64,000 nt of DNA from Aquanectria penicillioides (lineage: Eukaryota > Ascomycota > Sordariomycetes > Hypocreales > Nectriaceae). The DNA is taken from the NCBI GenBank assembly GCA_003415625.1, contig PYIU01000001.1, forward strand, positions 5,146,746-5,210,745. Reading direction: 5' to 3'. Each line of letters starts with the position of its first letter. The first letter of the stretch is position 1. Under the pieces are notes generated by a model. The model was not told the origin of the DNA and made no database searches. It was given only the letters and a program-made list of their open reading frames with translations. The position numbers were made by a program, and so were the translations under genes. Positions 22,688 to 34,584 of the stretch are shown here, piece after piece.

Positions 22688-25105
22688 GGTGGGAGATGGA
22701 AATGGGAGATTGGGAGAGAAGCAAAGTCGCGGCTGTCTCTTTCGGGTCCAATACGTTTTCTTGGGCGATGATGAAGGTGGGAAGAAGATCGAGATGAGAT
22801 GGAGAAGAAAAAGGTAAAATGAAAATGGGTCGAGAGACGGATATCCCAAAACAGTCAGAGGTTCAGGATGTCTGCAGCATGTCACTCACGCTCACACCCA
22901 CACCGCTGAAGGGCTAGCAGCGCTGTTAGCTCTTGGCCCTCTAGGCAAGTGGCGGCTGGCTTGTCATTTGCTTCTGGTGGAGGGGCATGACGCCGAAGTC
23001 GTGGCTGGTGCGTGGGTCTTATGCGAAAAAGCCTGTGGCTCGACAGCTTTGGGCATCATGACGTGGGGATTCCATACGCGTGTTTTTTTTTTGGGAGCGA
23101 GATCTTACGCCCAGAGGGGCTGAAGACGCGTTGCTGGTGCTGCCGCTGCCGTCGTTATTGGTGACTGCTTACACAGGCAGCTCTCTGCCTTGCCTCTCTC
23201 CAATCCGAGAATGCATCCTCGCTACGTAGGCGAGCATCGCCACGCAGCAGAGAAGTAGACGCCAGCTTAGATTGCATTGCGCCTCCCGTCACTACGACGA
23301 CGTTTGTGCTATGTCCGCTAAGCAAACCTTTCCTGGTGCCATTCGGAAGCTGCGGGAATTGGAAGTCCTGTGCCATCTTAGGCTGAAAAAAAAATTGATA
23401 GAGCCATGTTATTGACCATGCCAACCTGGCGATCTGAAGGTCTACCTGAGTGCACGGCCACTGTCTGTTGGCACACTCACCCTCTCCTTTTCATGTGCCG
23501 ATCAGTTATCGCACATATCCGTATGTCCCGTGCTCCCATTATCGATAGACACACGCTCCGTCACTCTCTGACAGTGGAAAAAGGGCCTATGGTATTCAAG
23601 CTCTGACAAGACTTCTAACGAGTGCTGGTCCGGAGATGAGGTGGTCTTACGCGACATGGACTCGGTAGCAGCTGGTACGACCCTGTGTCAAAGATTTGTT
23701 GTGGTCATAATATTGTGTGCAGGTGGATGAGAATGGGTGGGCATGACGATGTTTGTAGTGTTGGGGGAACCAGTGGTCAAGTTGCGTTGCAGCGAAATGC
23801 CCGACCGGTGCACGTCATAGAATAAAGGTGGATCTCAATCTTGCAGAGTGTCTACACACGTACTGTACTCCTGTTGGCCTCAGGAGGGAGCTCAGAGACG
23901 CTCTTCTCACTGGTCCAACCGAAGCTCCAATATCGACTACGATGAGAGCTCGGCACTAATGATGCCGATAATCTCTGGGCAATGAGCTCAAGCACACCAT
24001 CATCTCCTTCCCCAAAAGGCCGAAAGGGGGCCGCCAGTACCCGACCTGGTGTGCCAAATCACTCGTGCGGATCCCCATCAAAACCATCACGGGACAGAAA
24101 AGAGATTTATTATTTGGTGGCCCCCTGGAAAAAGATGGTGGGATTGGGAGGAGATGTCCAACCCGAATAATGAATGTCGCATTGCCCAGGCTGAATTCCC
24201 CACCGAATAGGTGCCATGGATGGTGGAGGCGATCAAATCGGCGGCGATCCATTGAGCCCGGTCGGGTTCCTGACCTGAGACGTCGATAGGATCTTGCTTC
24301 TCCGCTCGCCGAGGCGCCGGGTGATAAGGATAAGGGATGGATGGGTGGATGGATGGATGGATGGATGATGGGGGGCAACGGGGATAGCGGATTGTGGATA
24401 AGGGATAAAGGATAAGGGATATGGGCCATGGCATACATGTAACATACCTAGTTATGGGATAAGGGATAAGGCTGGTTGTCCGAAATTATCAGCGCATCCC
24501 CCATCGCCGGATTTGCGCGCAACCGGCCAATCAGGGTTCTCCCGTAGTGCTGCCCTTTCTATTACGTGCAGCCCAGTCTAAAAATCCAACTTTATTGACC
24601 GGCGCGGGCCCATCACGTTCACATTCGCGGAACAGACAACCACGCACCTTCGTTTTTTTAGGGGTCATTTGATTTTTCGTATTGTCCTCGTCTTGCGATT
24701 CCTGTACATCTTCACCAAACTGTTGCTTTTCCACGGCGCTGCCTCCCTAGTTGTCGCGCCGTTTAGAGGCTTCTTCCTCGGCACATACCGCTTGTGCCTT
24801 CTACCTGGTTTTTATTCGCCCACCTCCTTGGACCCGTGCTCCCCAGTGCTCGCATCTTTCCACGTCCGTACGATTCTTTCGCTTGACCTCTCTCTGTCTG
24901 TGTCCTCCAGACCACCGACTTGCAAGCAATCGCACCACAATACTCGCCAATCATAAAGCGCGACGAAAACTCGATTCCAATACCGTCCTCTCAGGTTTGC
25001 GACAAGCCTGCGCTCGTCGTCGTTGGGAGCTGCTCTGTTGTCAGCAATCCTGGCCCTTTCGCACATCCCCAGACCAGAGACCCCGTTCATTTCCTCGCGA
25101 CAACC
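22688..25105. other. 2.4-kb divergent promoter region between svf1 and the GATA gene
   Basis: No firmly supported gene. It holds the svf1 promoter side, a GATA/GGAT repeat cluster at 24321-24468, and a CCAAT pentamer at 24527-24531, about 575 bp upstream of the GATA-factor ATG. The last 400 bp are pyrimidine-rich and look like a long 5' leader. A 74-codon minus-strand frame starting at 23376 was considered and not called. Confidence 0.55.
24321..24468. promoter_or_regulatory. GGATAAGG/GGAT repeat cluster rich in GATA cores
   Basis: Nine GATA cores occur on the + strand in about 145 bp, near 24323, 24329, 24383, 24397, 24404, 24411, 24418, 24458 and 24465. Many sit in GGATAAGG-type units around a (GGAT)n tract at about 24335-24367. 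The cluster lies 640-785 bp upstream of a GATA-factor gene, so autoregulation or cross-regulation by GATA proteins is a reasonable inference. It could also be a neutral minisatellite. Confidence 0.5.
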
Positions 25106-27199
25106 ATGGAGGAGGGTCCGCAGATTCTCCCGCCGCCGACCCTCGAGCCAATCTCTCGACCGAGCTCAGCGTCGACTGCCACATCAACATCGCTACCACA
25201 GTTGCCCGGTATCTCATCTCTGGCGGCCGTGAACGCGGCGACGGCGCCGCCAGCGACAGCGACAGTTACACATTCACCACAATCAAGGTATGCGCTGCTG
25301 CTGCGCTTTGGCCACGAGTCTACAGGCGTCCCTGGAAGAGAGGGTCTGGGGGAGGCGGTCGCGTGCGATACGTTATCTGCTCGGCACAGCACCCCCGGAT
25401 GATGCTCTTCTCAGAGGACCCCCAAGCATAGCTTTCTCTGCCATAATTCGCTGACTAACACTTGCTGTCGCAGACCATCTGCCGGTCCCCAGCCTTCAAT
25501 GTATACTGGCGCTTCGCCCGCCGCCACGAGTGGGGGTTCTGGCGGGAACTTGGTAAGTCGCCTTCACCTCCCAATCGCCACATCACCATTCATCACCGAG
25601 ATCCTCGGGACTTTGCTCCTTGCAACCGCGCAGCAATTGGCAAGCCACCGCAATCCTTTTCATGCAGGGGAAATGTTGGCGAATTTCCGAGGCGGTTAAC
25701 CATCGGGATCTGCCACGTCTGGTCTTATCGCATGAGATTGATACGATCACGTGTGTTATCAATATCCCGGCCACACTAACCCCGATCTGGAAGCTTCGTG
25801 GGTACCCTATGTGGGCTTATCTGGCTTATCAGACCAGTTAAGTTGGGGCCAAAGATTTTTACTCCATCCTCTTATCGTGATCAAGATACTAATCATCGCC
25901 CTCCCTCCCGCCTCGTCCTCGATTCACCACAAACCACCGGCGTCATGATGGCAACTAACGGATCTACGCAGCCAACCTGCCAGAATTGCAGCACCTCCAC
26001 GACGCCACTATGGCGTCGCGACGAGTTTGGTTCAGTCCTATGCAATGCCTGCGGCTTGTTTCTCAAGCTGCACGGCCGCCCCCGTCCTATCTCTTTGAAG
26101 ACCGACGTTATCAAGAGTCGCAATCGTGTTAAGACTATGCGGCCAGATCTTGGCCCCAAGAAAAAGGTACGCGACATCCACCCCATTGCATCCTGCCTTT
26201 CTAATGCATCATCTTCTTCTCATTTAGCAACAACAACAACAACAGCAACAACAAGGCCAAAACTATCCTGTCGCAACTGATCCCAACGGCGTCGATATCT
26301 CCAATCAAGCCAAGACAGCGGTGCATGCCGCCCAAGTTGCGCGACGCACCTCGCAAAAGTCCGTAAACGGCCAAAATGACGGATCCGACTCGCCGATTTC
26401 ACGCACTGGCACACCATCGATGTATAACCACGGCCTTCCATCATTCATGGTCGACGATCCTTATCAGTCCACTGGGGTGGCTGGTTTCGCCTCATCTGCA
26501 AACACCGAGGCTCGCTCCGGCTCCCCGCTCAATGGGGAGCGGAATGCCGAAGCGCCCCAAACACACGAGCAGCTTATCGCCCAAAACTCGAGCCTCAAGA
26601 CTCGTGTGAGCGAGCTGGAGCTTATCCACGAGCTTTTCCGTGGTCGCTTAAGTCAACTTGAACAACAGGAGGCGGCTGCACGGAGAGGTCACGAAGTTTC
26701 GGGCGTTGAGCAGACCCAGCTTCGATCACAGCTCGAGGCCGCCAAAGCAAGTGAAGCTCAACTTCGTGCCCAGCTCGATGATAGCCATCGTAGGGAGAAC
26801 AGCCTCAAGCGCCGCCTGGATGATCTTGAGCTTGAATTGAAAGAAGCAAAGGAAGTCGCCGAGGCTGCAATGGAGCGTCCCGCCAAGAAGCCACGCATTG
26901 CTGAGCCAGCTGCAAAGGTGGATGAGATCCCCGAGGCTACGCCAGCTCCCGCTGCTACCGCTACGGCCGAGCCTATGGAGACTGATGCACCCAAGGCGTC
27001 AGAGCCCCTGAAAGATGATGCCGCCAAAGCCGATGCGCCCAGTGCCCCTGAGGCCCCTGAAGCACCAAAGGCCATTGCTGTTGCCGAAACCACCAAGGCA
27101 GTCGAAGCCCCCAAGGCTTCTGAAGCCGCTGAAGCCCCTGCCACTACTGCTGAGGCTGCCAAAGACGCCGACGCTCCTGCCTCCGCATCTGCATCATGA
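25106..27199 (+). CDS. areB: GATA-type zinc finger factor with C-terminal coiled coil (AreB/ASD4-like)
   Basis: Exons 25106-25287, 25474-25552, 25972-26166 and 26228-27199 give 475 residues. A single GATA finger has cysteines at about 90, 93, 111 and 114 (CX2CX17CX2C), reading [18 protein letters not shown], followed by the basic tail [20 protein letters not shown]. Exon 4 opens with a glutamine run. A long coiled coil spans about 265-370 (starting [20 protein letters not shown]), and the C-terminal 100 residues are Ala/Pro/Glu/Lys-rich. One finger near the N-terminus plus a coiled coil is the layout of AreB, ASD4 and yeast Dal80/Gzf3, which mostly repress nitrogen-catabolic genes. The second intron is long (419 nt), carries GATA motifs and contains an in-frame ATG shortly before exon 3. 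A shorter isoform starting there is possible. Confidence 0.92.
25725..25877. promoter_or_regulatory. five HGATAR sites inside intron 2 of the GATA-factor gene
   Basis: Complements of HGATAR occur at 25725-25730, 25756-25761, 25817-25822, 25826-25831 and 25872-25877, with two of them only nine bases apart. All lie within the 419-nt intron just ahead of the zinc-finger exon. Known GATA regulators bind paired HGATAR sites, so an internal autoregulated promoter is plausible. Confidence 0.5.
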
Positions 27200-28359
27200 G
27201 TAAGACATAGCTGCGTGTGCTTTTCTAGATGACAGCCGTAAGGCTGTGTCGCATACAACTCTAGGATTGGCTCTTTAATGCTGAAGGGGGGGAAACTTCT
27301 CATCCAAATTCCTGATGCGACGTTGACCCATGGATGGCCCATGATGTCGCATCGTTTTACGACTCCTATCCTTTTAATACCCTTGTACGACAGGCGTCGG
27401 GTGCGCTCGCGTTGCTTTCTTGTTGATCAGCCACACACGTCCAGGCGGCAGCGACAGCAGGGATCCTGGCGTTTAGGGCCGGTTCATATTGCTTTTTTTC
27501 TTCTTCTTTATTTATCGAGTTGGCACTTTGTGGAACTATACCGGGATGTGACAGAGGGGAATGGACTGGAGCTTGGGCGGATTGTTATGAGGCCATTGAT
27601 ACCTACCTCCATGCGGCTTCTTGGGACCTACACTCGACCCTGGTTGCGGCGAATCCTCTATGATGCCTGAGCTGGATCGTGGGCTTGAGATATACCAAGA
27701 TGAGAGACGTGGACCATGAAAAGTTTAGCTGCTTTTGGCAATGAAAAATAGACACCCGATTCTGATCTGTTCAGACGCCGAACCAATTGATATCTCGATG
27801 CCTCGTACGCTACTTTCTTTGACTCTATGACTCCCAAGTCTATTCCGGACCCTTAAATTCGGAAACCGCATCTGGAGCACCACGGAATTTGAACCGTATG
27901 TCAAATCCCCCAAAGCTTTGACCCGCCGGTATCGCAGGATACGGAGGTTTCGCCTGTTTGATTTTATCCCTCAAATGATTGATGGACTAAGCGCATAGCG
28001 CCTTCTAATCGCTCTAGTCCATCCTGCGTTGGGTGGCTTGTTGTTAACATCACGAAACTGTTTGTTTAATGCACAGTCACGTGCAGAAGCTTAAGGCAGC
28101 CTTGAGGACTTCGCCGCCGCTCGACTAAATCACAGCAAACCAACCCCTTTCACTCCTCTCGTTGGCCAGCTCGCCCTCCTTGCGTCCAAATATCCCTTTC
28201 TGCGGCCATCCATATCTCACCAGCCTTTTTCGATCATCCACCCTTGGTCGTCGCCTTGACGAGAAGGCTTAATCACCGCGCGGCGCTCGTGTGATAAGCG
28301 CCCGCACCACCGTCTGCATAACATAGCGGGCGCTGGCAAGACGCAGCGATAAGGATCAA
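27200..28359. other. intergenic region between the GATA gene and the H4-variant gene
   Basis: This 1.16 kb probably contains the 3' UTR of the GATA gene (T-rich to about 27500) and the promoter of the H4-variant gene. No conserved frame was seen. Confidence 0.55.
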
Positions 28360-29185
28360 ATGCCTCCCACTGCATCTTGGCGTGGTGGCCCTACCGGGGC
28401 TAAGAAGGGAACGGCCAGGGTCGCGGGCAAGACGATCCTAAGTAGTGGAAAAAAGCACCGGTGAGACAAGATACATGGTGACGACGGAGGGTCGGCTCGT
28501 GGAGGGCGCTGATGATCTGGTTGCAGGAAGATTGTCCGGGACTCCATTCTGGGAATTAGTAGGTGGATCTCCAATCGAATAACTAGATGGGATATTCTTG
28601 CTAACCCGGGAATAGCGAAGCCGGCCATTCGGTGAGTTTGAGGAATGCTGGACACCCTATCTGCCTTATCAACGTCGTAGCGCGTCCGCCACAGAGAGCT
28701 CCGCTCCGCAATACCTGCTCCTCCCAATCCTTATCATATCTCCCCCGGCCTTGTCTTATCTTTATCCTTCCTTATACTAATGGCTATATTCCGGACAGAC
28801 GTCTCGCCCGCCGAGGTGGTGTCAAGCGCATCTCGGCTCATATTTACGATGAGATTCGGGCTGCCCTTAAAAGCAGGCTCGAAATGGTACATGATTCTTG
28901 TCACTATTGGCTATACAAGTCTTACTAACTGACTATCTCAAAAGATTCTCCATGACTGTGCCGTGTATGTCGAACATCGCAAGGCCAAAACAGTCACTAT
29001 CCATGATGTACGTTACACTAGCTTGCTTTATATTTCATCAAGAGCGACCACTAACGCTAGTCTGATAGGTCATTCACAGTTTAAAGCGCATCGGCCGTCC
29101 GATATACGGCTTTGATCCTGATACATACGACCCGAACAGCAAGAAGGCCAGACGCGAGACTTTGCCAGCCACTGGATATTCCTAA
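28360..29185 (+). CDS. divergent histone H4 variant
   Basis: Six exons (28360-28460, 28527-28558, 28616-28631, 28799-28886, 28945-29007, 29069-29185) encode 138 residues; one exon is only 16 nt. The fold is clear: [18 protein letters not shown] and [12 protein letters not shown] match the H4 core almost exactly, and later RKAKTVTIHDVIHSLKRIGR with PIYGF matches the C-terminal helix. The middle diverges: where canonical H4 has GLIYEETRGVLKVFLENVI, this has AHIYDEIRAALKSRLEMIL. The N-terminal tail is about 15 residues longer and unrelated to the canonical Gly/Lys tail, keeping basic residues at K15, K16, K24, K31, K32 and K35; K35 aligns with H4K20. A C-terminal extension of about 23 residues follows YGF. 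It resembles the variant H4 class known in Neurospora (hH4v). Function is unknown. Confidence 0.92.
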
Positions 29186-29654
29186 TGGCGGCAAGACTTT
29201 TTTCTTTTTTTCAATTCCACGTTTATGATGATACCCACACATCCGAGATTCGTTTTGATTTTTTTTTTGGGTCTGGATTTGTCTAGATTTGTCAGTTTTG
29301 TCACATTTCGTTCCAGGCTGATAGGTCATATACGACGGGCATGGCAGTTCAGAGGTGGTTGTGGAAGCACAGCTAGGAAGTGCAGTATGGAAATGCTATG
29401 ATAATCACTCTCAAGGGTCTGATTCGGAACGGAATTAGGTTGAAGTCATGATCTCCATGACCTGATTGAATTACGAACTTCTTAAACGAAAGGTATTTGG
29501 TATCTGGGGTATCTCAAGTGAAAGTATAATATGTAAAAATATGCCACGACCTCCGGCCATTACCTGCCCTCACCAGGGCAGCCATTCCTTTCACACTTTA
29601 TTTGTTGTCATGTTTAATCTTTTTTTTGTTTTGTTTCAGGTGTTGTTGCGCTGT
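29186..29654. other. short convergent intergenic region
   Basis: T-rich sequence at 29198-29213 and 29257-29268 probably serves the 3' end of the H4-variant transcript. The remainder likely holds the 3' UTR of the convergent GNAT gene. Confidence 0.5.
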
Positions 29655-31197
29655 TTACCTCCTCTTCTTGAGCAGTTCGTAATCGATGAGGATCTCATTG
29701 AGAGCTCTGGTGGCGCGGATCTCGTCCTTGCGGAAGGGGGTATTGAAGATTTCCGGGAGCAGCATGGCGCTGTTGGCATGCTCTTGGGCGAATCCGACCT
29801 CAGCATCTCGGCCACAGCGCTCCCTGGTGACACGGACAGCTTCGTAGAGGAGATCCTTGCCAACACCCTTGCCTCGGTAGCGCAGGCTCGTGGTCCACGC
29901 GCGGATGATGCCCTTGCCGCCTCGGAGAGAGTTGCTGCGGTTCTTGCGCTTGCCGTAGCTGGCACCGGCGAACATGGATGCGGGGGGTTCGAGTCGCAGA
30001 ACGAGGGAACCGATGATCTCATCGTTGTAACGGGCGGCCAGCAGTGTGTCTTCCTCGCCATCTTCGGAGCGCAGCCACGCCCAGCGCAGGCGCTCGGCGA
30101 GGGACACATAGCCGCCAGTGAGGTATCGGATGCCCATGAGGTAGCTCATGACGACGCCGCACGAGACGGTCATGGACAAGCCGGCATCGAAGTTGGAGAC
30201 GAAGCCGAGGTGGTAAACAGCGGCGAGGGCGGCAGAGAGGCCGGCGAGGCAGAGGGGTGGAACACGAGGGAGAGCGAAGCGCGCTGGCACATCTGCGCGA
30301 TGGAGTCGGCTACGAGACGCAGGCCTTCAACCTTGTCACGGCGGGACTCGAGCACCTCGAGGGACAGCGGGGGGATGTCTTCATCGTCGAGGTCGAAGAG
30401 GGCGGACGCAGCATCGGCCGAGGCAGAGAATGCAAAGGGCGATGGCGAGGGCGCGATGATGGGGGCGAACGGGTGGGAGGGGTCGAGGCGCGGAGTATCA
30501 GTGGCGGAGGTCATGGCAGAGTGGAGGACGAGGTTTGCGCGGAGGAAAGTGAAGAAAGCTGGGTGGAAATGTTAGCAATCGAGTTTGGCTTTCGCACTTT
30601 GATCGTGGTATAGCAATTGAATGTGCATAGGCAAGGCGATGGTCGCGTGAGGGTTGCATCGTGTAAACCCAAGAGAGGCCATCCCGACGATCACAAATGG
30701 CGCCCCCACATGCTAGCGTTCGTGCCACCTTGGACATTGGGAATTGGGGTGCTGTAGCAGCAGCAACCTGAGACATCCATTTTTGATGAGACGCCGACTC
30801 CTTGGCAGTCTTCAAGGCTCGTGCTTGCACAATCAAGGCGAAGCGAGCTGATGACCAGGGTTGGACATTGTTCCGGTGGCCTAGGTAACAAAGCTGGGAG
30901 GAGGGAAAAAAAAAAAAAAAAAAAAAAAAGCTCGGATATGTTGCAGGGCCCCATGCCAATGCTCGTAACGGCAATGTTTATGGAACCCCAGGCAACATGA
31001 GCCGAAGGAAGGAAAAAAATGCAGTGGAAAAAACCAACTCGCAGGTGAAAATCAAGAGAGAAAAGAAAGAGCTTGTTGGGAAGCTTACCTGCGCTGGTCT
31101 TGAGCCCGGGAACGGCGTTGACTCTGTTGACCAGAGGGTTGGGGTGCCAGGCACTAAGGTCGAGCTCGCGGATCGCCATGTGGTGGGAGTTTTCCAT
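29655..31197 (-). CDS. membrane-associated GNAT-family N-acetyltransferase (one frame break)
   Basis: Exon 1 (31089-31197) starts MENSHHMAIRELDLSAWHPN. A 530-nt intron (30559-31088, GTAAGC donor) leads to exon 2 (29655-30558). Reading exon 2 from its acceptor gives a conserved frame through GLRLVADSIAQMCQRASLSL. The family-like continuation PLCLAGLSAALAAVYHLGFV then lies in another frame. The break falls at the C4 run (30254-30257 on the + strand), and one extra C would restore 337 residues. The restored region has two membrane segments (about 118-165) and a GNAT acetyl-CoA motif, RYRGKGVGKDLL. The substrate is unknown. An assembly error is more likely than a pseudogene, because the frame downstream of the break is open for about 200 codons. 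Convergent with the H4-variant gene. Confidence 0.8.
30906..30929. repeat. 24-base A homopolymer
   Basis: An uninterrupted A24 run lies inside the long intron of the minus-strand GNAT gene, so it appears as U24 in that pre-mRNA. Confidence 0.9.
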
Positions 31198-33634
31198 TTT
31201 CGCGGAACGGGTCGAGGGTATCGATAGGGAGAGAGAGAATGAGAGTAATTAATAGTTGGTTGTTGTTGTTGTATGAATATTCGGATTCGAGCCGAGCAGG
31301 AGTTTCAGAGAGTGAGAAAGTCCAGCCTCCAAGCAACCGAGCGTCGACGACTGGCAACTGGAGGGGAGGCGGAGGGGTATCGAGTTGAGAGACTTGGGTA
31401 TCAAAAGGACGGCAAGCAAAGACGAAGAATAGCGAATAAAGAAAAAGAAGAAAGAGTACAGTGAGCCAGTTGGTATGTGTCGAGGAGTAGGAGAGAATAG
31501 AGAGACGACAAGAAGATTATACAGTAGGGGTAATAGAGGGAAGTAGAAGTCGAGTTCGAGGGGAGCAGGAGGGGGAGCACGAGCAGGAGGAGAGGGAGCT
31601 GTAAATGTAGCAAAGGCGGATGGATGGTCGTCAGCATTATTCGAGAAAAACAGACGCGCGGGAAGAGGAGCCCTGGGAGCCTTGACCTGCGACCCAGGAC
31701 GTTTTGGTGGTCGCAGCGTCTTTTTCATTCAAAAACCCTTGTCCCAGCGACAAGGCTCAGGCTCCCTTCCGCTGCCTACGACCTAACCCCCGCCCTCCCT
31801 AGCACGGAGTACGGGCCAGTGGGCATCCCTGAGCTTCGGGTTGCCCATGCTCATGCCATGCCCGTTCAAACGAGCGATCCGTCGCTAGCGTGGTGTGGGC
31901 GCCGCTCTTTTTTCTTCTTCTTTTTTTCCTCTTCACTTTGGCGCAGCTTCTTTGGCCTTGTCTTCACACCACAGCTACTACAGTTTACTATGTAGTATGG
32001 CTACGGTCTACGGGGGTCCGCCCCGGCGGGGAGGGGGGTTTCCTTTCTCTCTCGTTATGGGCGTCGTGTGGTTCTGTTTTAGTGGGTGGGTTGCCTGCCT
32101 TTCATGGTGGCAACCCCAAGGTGGGAAAGGCTGGATTGGGCGCCCGCAGTAGCTCCAAGTCGACGACACACGACGATGGACGAACCGCACCCAACGCGAC
32201 ATGACATGAACACGCCATTTCGCCCGGATCTTTGGTCTCCCTTCCGCGACTTCGATTCATTGGCAAAAGGCGACCAGACTGTCGGATTCAGCTGGGGCTC
32301 TTGGGGCTCCCGGGGTTTCTCGCTTGTCAGGGCTCTCGGTGGTCCCTGGTTCCTTGTTGCTCGTCCCTTGTCTTTGGCCGTCTGTGTGTGTCTCCTTTTT
32401 GTCTCGTCTCCCATTCAGCATCGGCGTGAGTATGGTTGATGAGGAGGTTTTTTTTTTGTTTCTCTTTTTTCTTTTTTCCTTTCTTGGCTCTTTCATATTT
32501 CCCTCTCTCTCCCTCTCTCTCTCTTCCGCTGGTTGCTGCCCTCTCTCGGTTACCCAGGCAAAGCCCCCTCCTCCTCCTTCCGACGGGGGCCCCATTAAGC
32601 GTGCCTCATTAACCATCACGTCAACCTCGCCTCTCGACTCCATGTCTTATCTGTGATGAAAGCACGTCGACCAACCATGCTGCGATCCTGCCCCTCCAAC
32701 CCACCATCCCGCGCCTTTGGAGGCTGCCAGATGCATGTCGGGGTGGTGACGGCGCGCGCGACGCCGAGTATCTGTCCGGCCTGTCTCCGATTGCATTGCC
32801 CATCCATTCTTGTTGCGCGGACTTGCAGCACCTCTAACACGCCAAACCAAAGGCTGTAGCCATGAGCAGGTTTGCGAGCTTCAGCTGTGTCTCCAGTGTC
32901 TAGCTCAAGCTATGGCTTGGGCTCTGGTTGCGACTCTAATTAGCGCTCCCCCTCTTTCTCCCGCCCCCCTCTCTCCTCGTCTTTCTTCAGCGGGATGTAA
33001 GCGAAAACACAGACCCAAGGCCTTGGCTACATAGTACACCGGACTCCGAATGTATGTAAGTCGACGGTCGCCCTAATAACCTACCGCTATTAGGACAGGG
33101 GTCGAGGGTCGAGGATTTAGACAGAATTCGGAAGCGCCCAAGCGGGGGTCCCAAGCGACCTGGGGTCCAGAATGCGTTAGCCGTCCGCTGGCTTCACCTC
33201 AATAGCGCTGCCCGCGGCGGCGCGACGGGTTCCCACCCAAATTATGCCTCTCGTTTCCTTCTCTTCCAGAAATGAGGGTCCAACAAACTTGTCAGCAACC
33301 AGCGTTCTTTTCTAGTCCCTAGTCCCATGTCCGGGGAGACGACTCCGAAGGCAAGCCAAGAAGCTGCCTCTGTAGTGTGTGTGGGAACGACCACCCCCCC
33401 ATCAGAAGATGATTTTGTATCGTGTGACAAGGCGGCGTCGTCAAACCAAACGGCCACGCCCAATGAGCCGGCCACGCCAGCGAGGTCGAGGCTTCTCCCG
33501 AGTCATCCCCAGCGCCACGGCCGGTTCGCCGTGCCCGCGGTGCTAGTCTGCGACCACCATCACGGGGGAGTGGTGACAGTCTACGTCTGGGCCAATGCCA
33601 ATACAGCTTGAGCTTAGTACATTGGCATCAGTTA

Positions 33635-33658
33635 GCATGGCATGGCATGGCATGGCAT
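33635..33658. repeat. GCATG pentamer, about five copies
   Basis: A perfect tandem of GCATG/CATGG units in intergenic DNA. Confidence 0.9.
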
Positions 33659-34524
33659 CCCACCCACCCACGGCGGTCATAACCACGGCCACGGTAGCCG
33701 TGGTGCAGGGGGTCGCCAACAAGTCTGGACCCGCGACGACCACCGTCTCGTGCGCTCCAAGCTGGGGATGGGGCCGCTGAGAGAGCATCGACTAATACGG
33801 GCCAGATGAACCGGTAGGCGACTATACTCCATGTAGAGGACTTCACCTCGCAGGGTTAGCCTGCTGTTGGCTGGACATCGGGCTCCTGTGCGCGGCCGGA
33901 ACTGGTGTGGCCGTTGGTTTGATTCTTTGACGCCATCGCCATTCATCCAATTCATGCTGGTTATGCGAATTCTCCAATGCCATCTCTCGTGTGCTATGGC
34001 GTGTACTGGTCACCCGTCGTCTATCCTTGACATGCCGGTCCTCGACATTGACATCGATACCGACCACCGACCACCGACCCCGTTGTCACTAGCTTGATCA
34101 CCAGGCATACCTACATGTAGTTACCTACCTATCTCCTCACGCTTGTTGACCGCTGCTCCTCATCCGCCATGCGCGCGTGCGAGGTGCCTCATGCTCTTGC
34201 GCCATGAGGGCGTATCGTATGCAACTATAGCGACGCGCCATAGTACGACGTTGCCCCGACCCAGTAACGAGCGAAAAACTGGACGAAACCCCGCCAACGG
34301 GGCGACTCCATGGCATCATCATGGTGAGAGCCCTGAGGATCCCAGATGCTGGCTGGGCTCCACCGCTGACGTACCAGGCACACGAATCCCAAAGGCATTT
34401 TGACACAAGCCCGGGGAACGGGCCCCATGCATTTTTTTCCCTCTCTCCGCTCTTTGGCGGCGTCGTCCAACACGACGACTGACGGAGATGAAGAGCCTTA
34501 GTTCCCACGGGCCAACGCGACAAG

Positions 34525-34584
34525 CACACACACGCACGCACACACACACACTCACTCACACGCAAACACTCACACGCAAACACG
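34525..34584. repeat. CA-rich degenerate microsatellite
   Basis: CA dinucleotides are interrupted by G and T, ending in two copies of a CACTCACACGCAAA-like unit. Confidence 0.85.

Noticed and set aside
23155..23376. Minus-strand frame MAQDFQFPQLPNGTRKG of 74 codons upstream of svf1
   Set aside because: Short, no recognised domain and no convincing continuation by splicing.
30254..30257. GNAT gene as a true pseudogene
   Set aside because: Only one base is out of step and about 200 downstream codons stay open with family-like sequence; the same error type recurs in two other genes.
29640..30575. Long + strand frame opposite the GNAT gene
   Set aside because: Mirror of a GC-biased coding exon; the minus strand carries the recognisable GNAT motif and splice sites.
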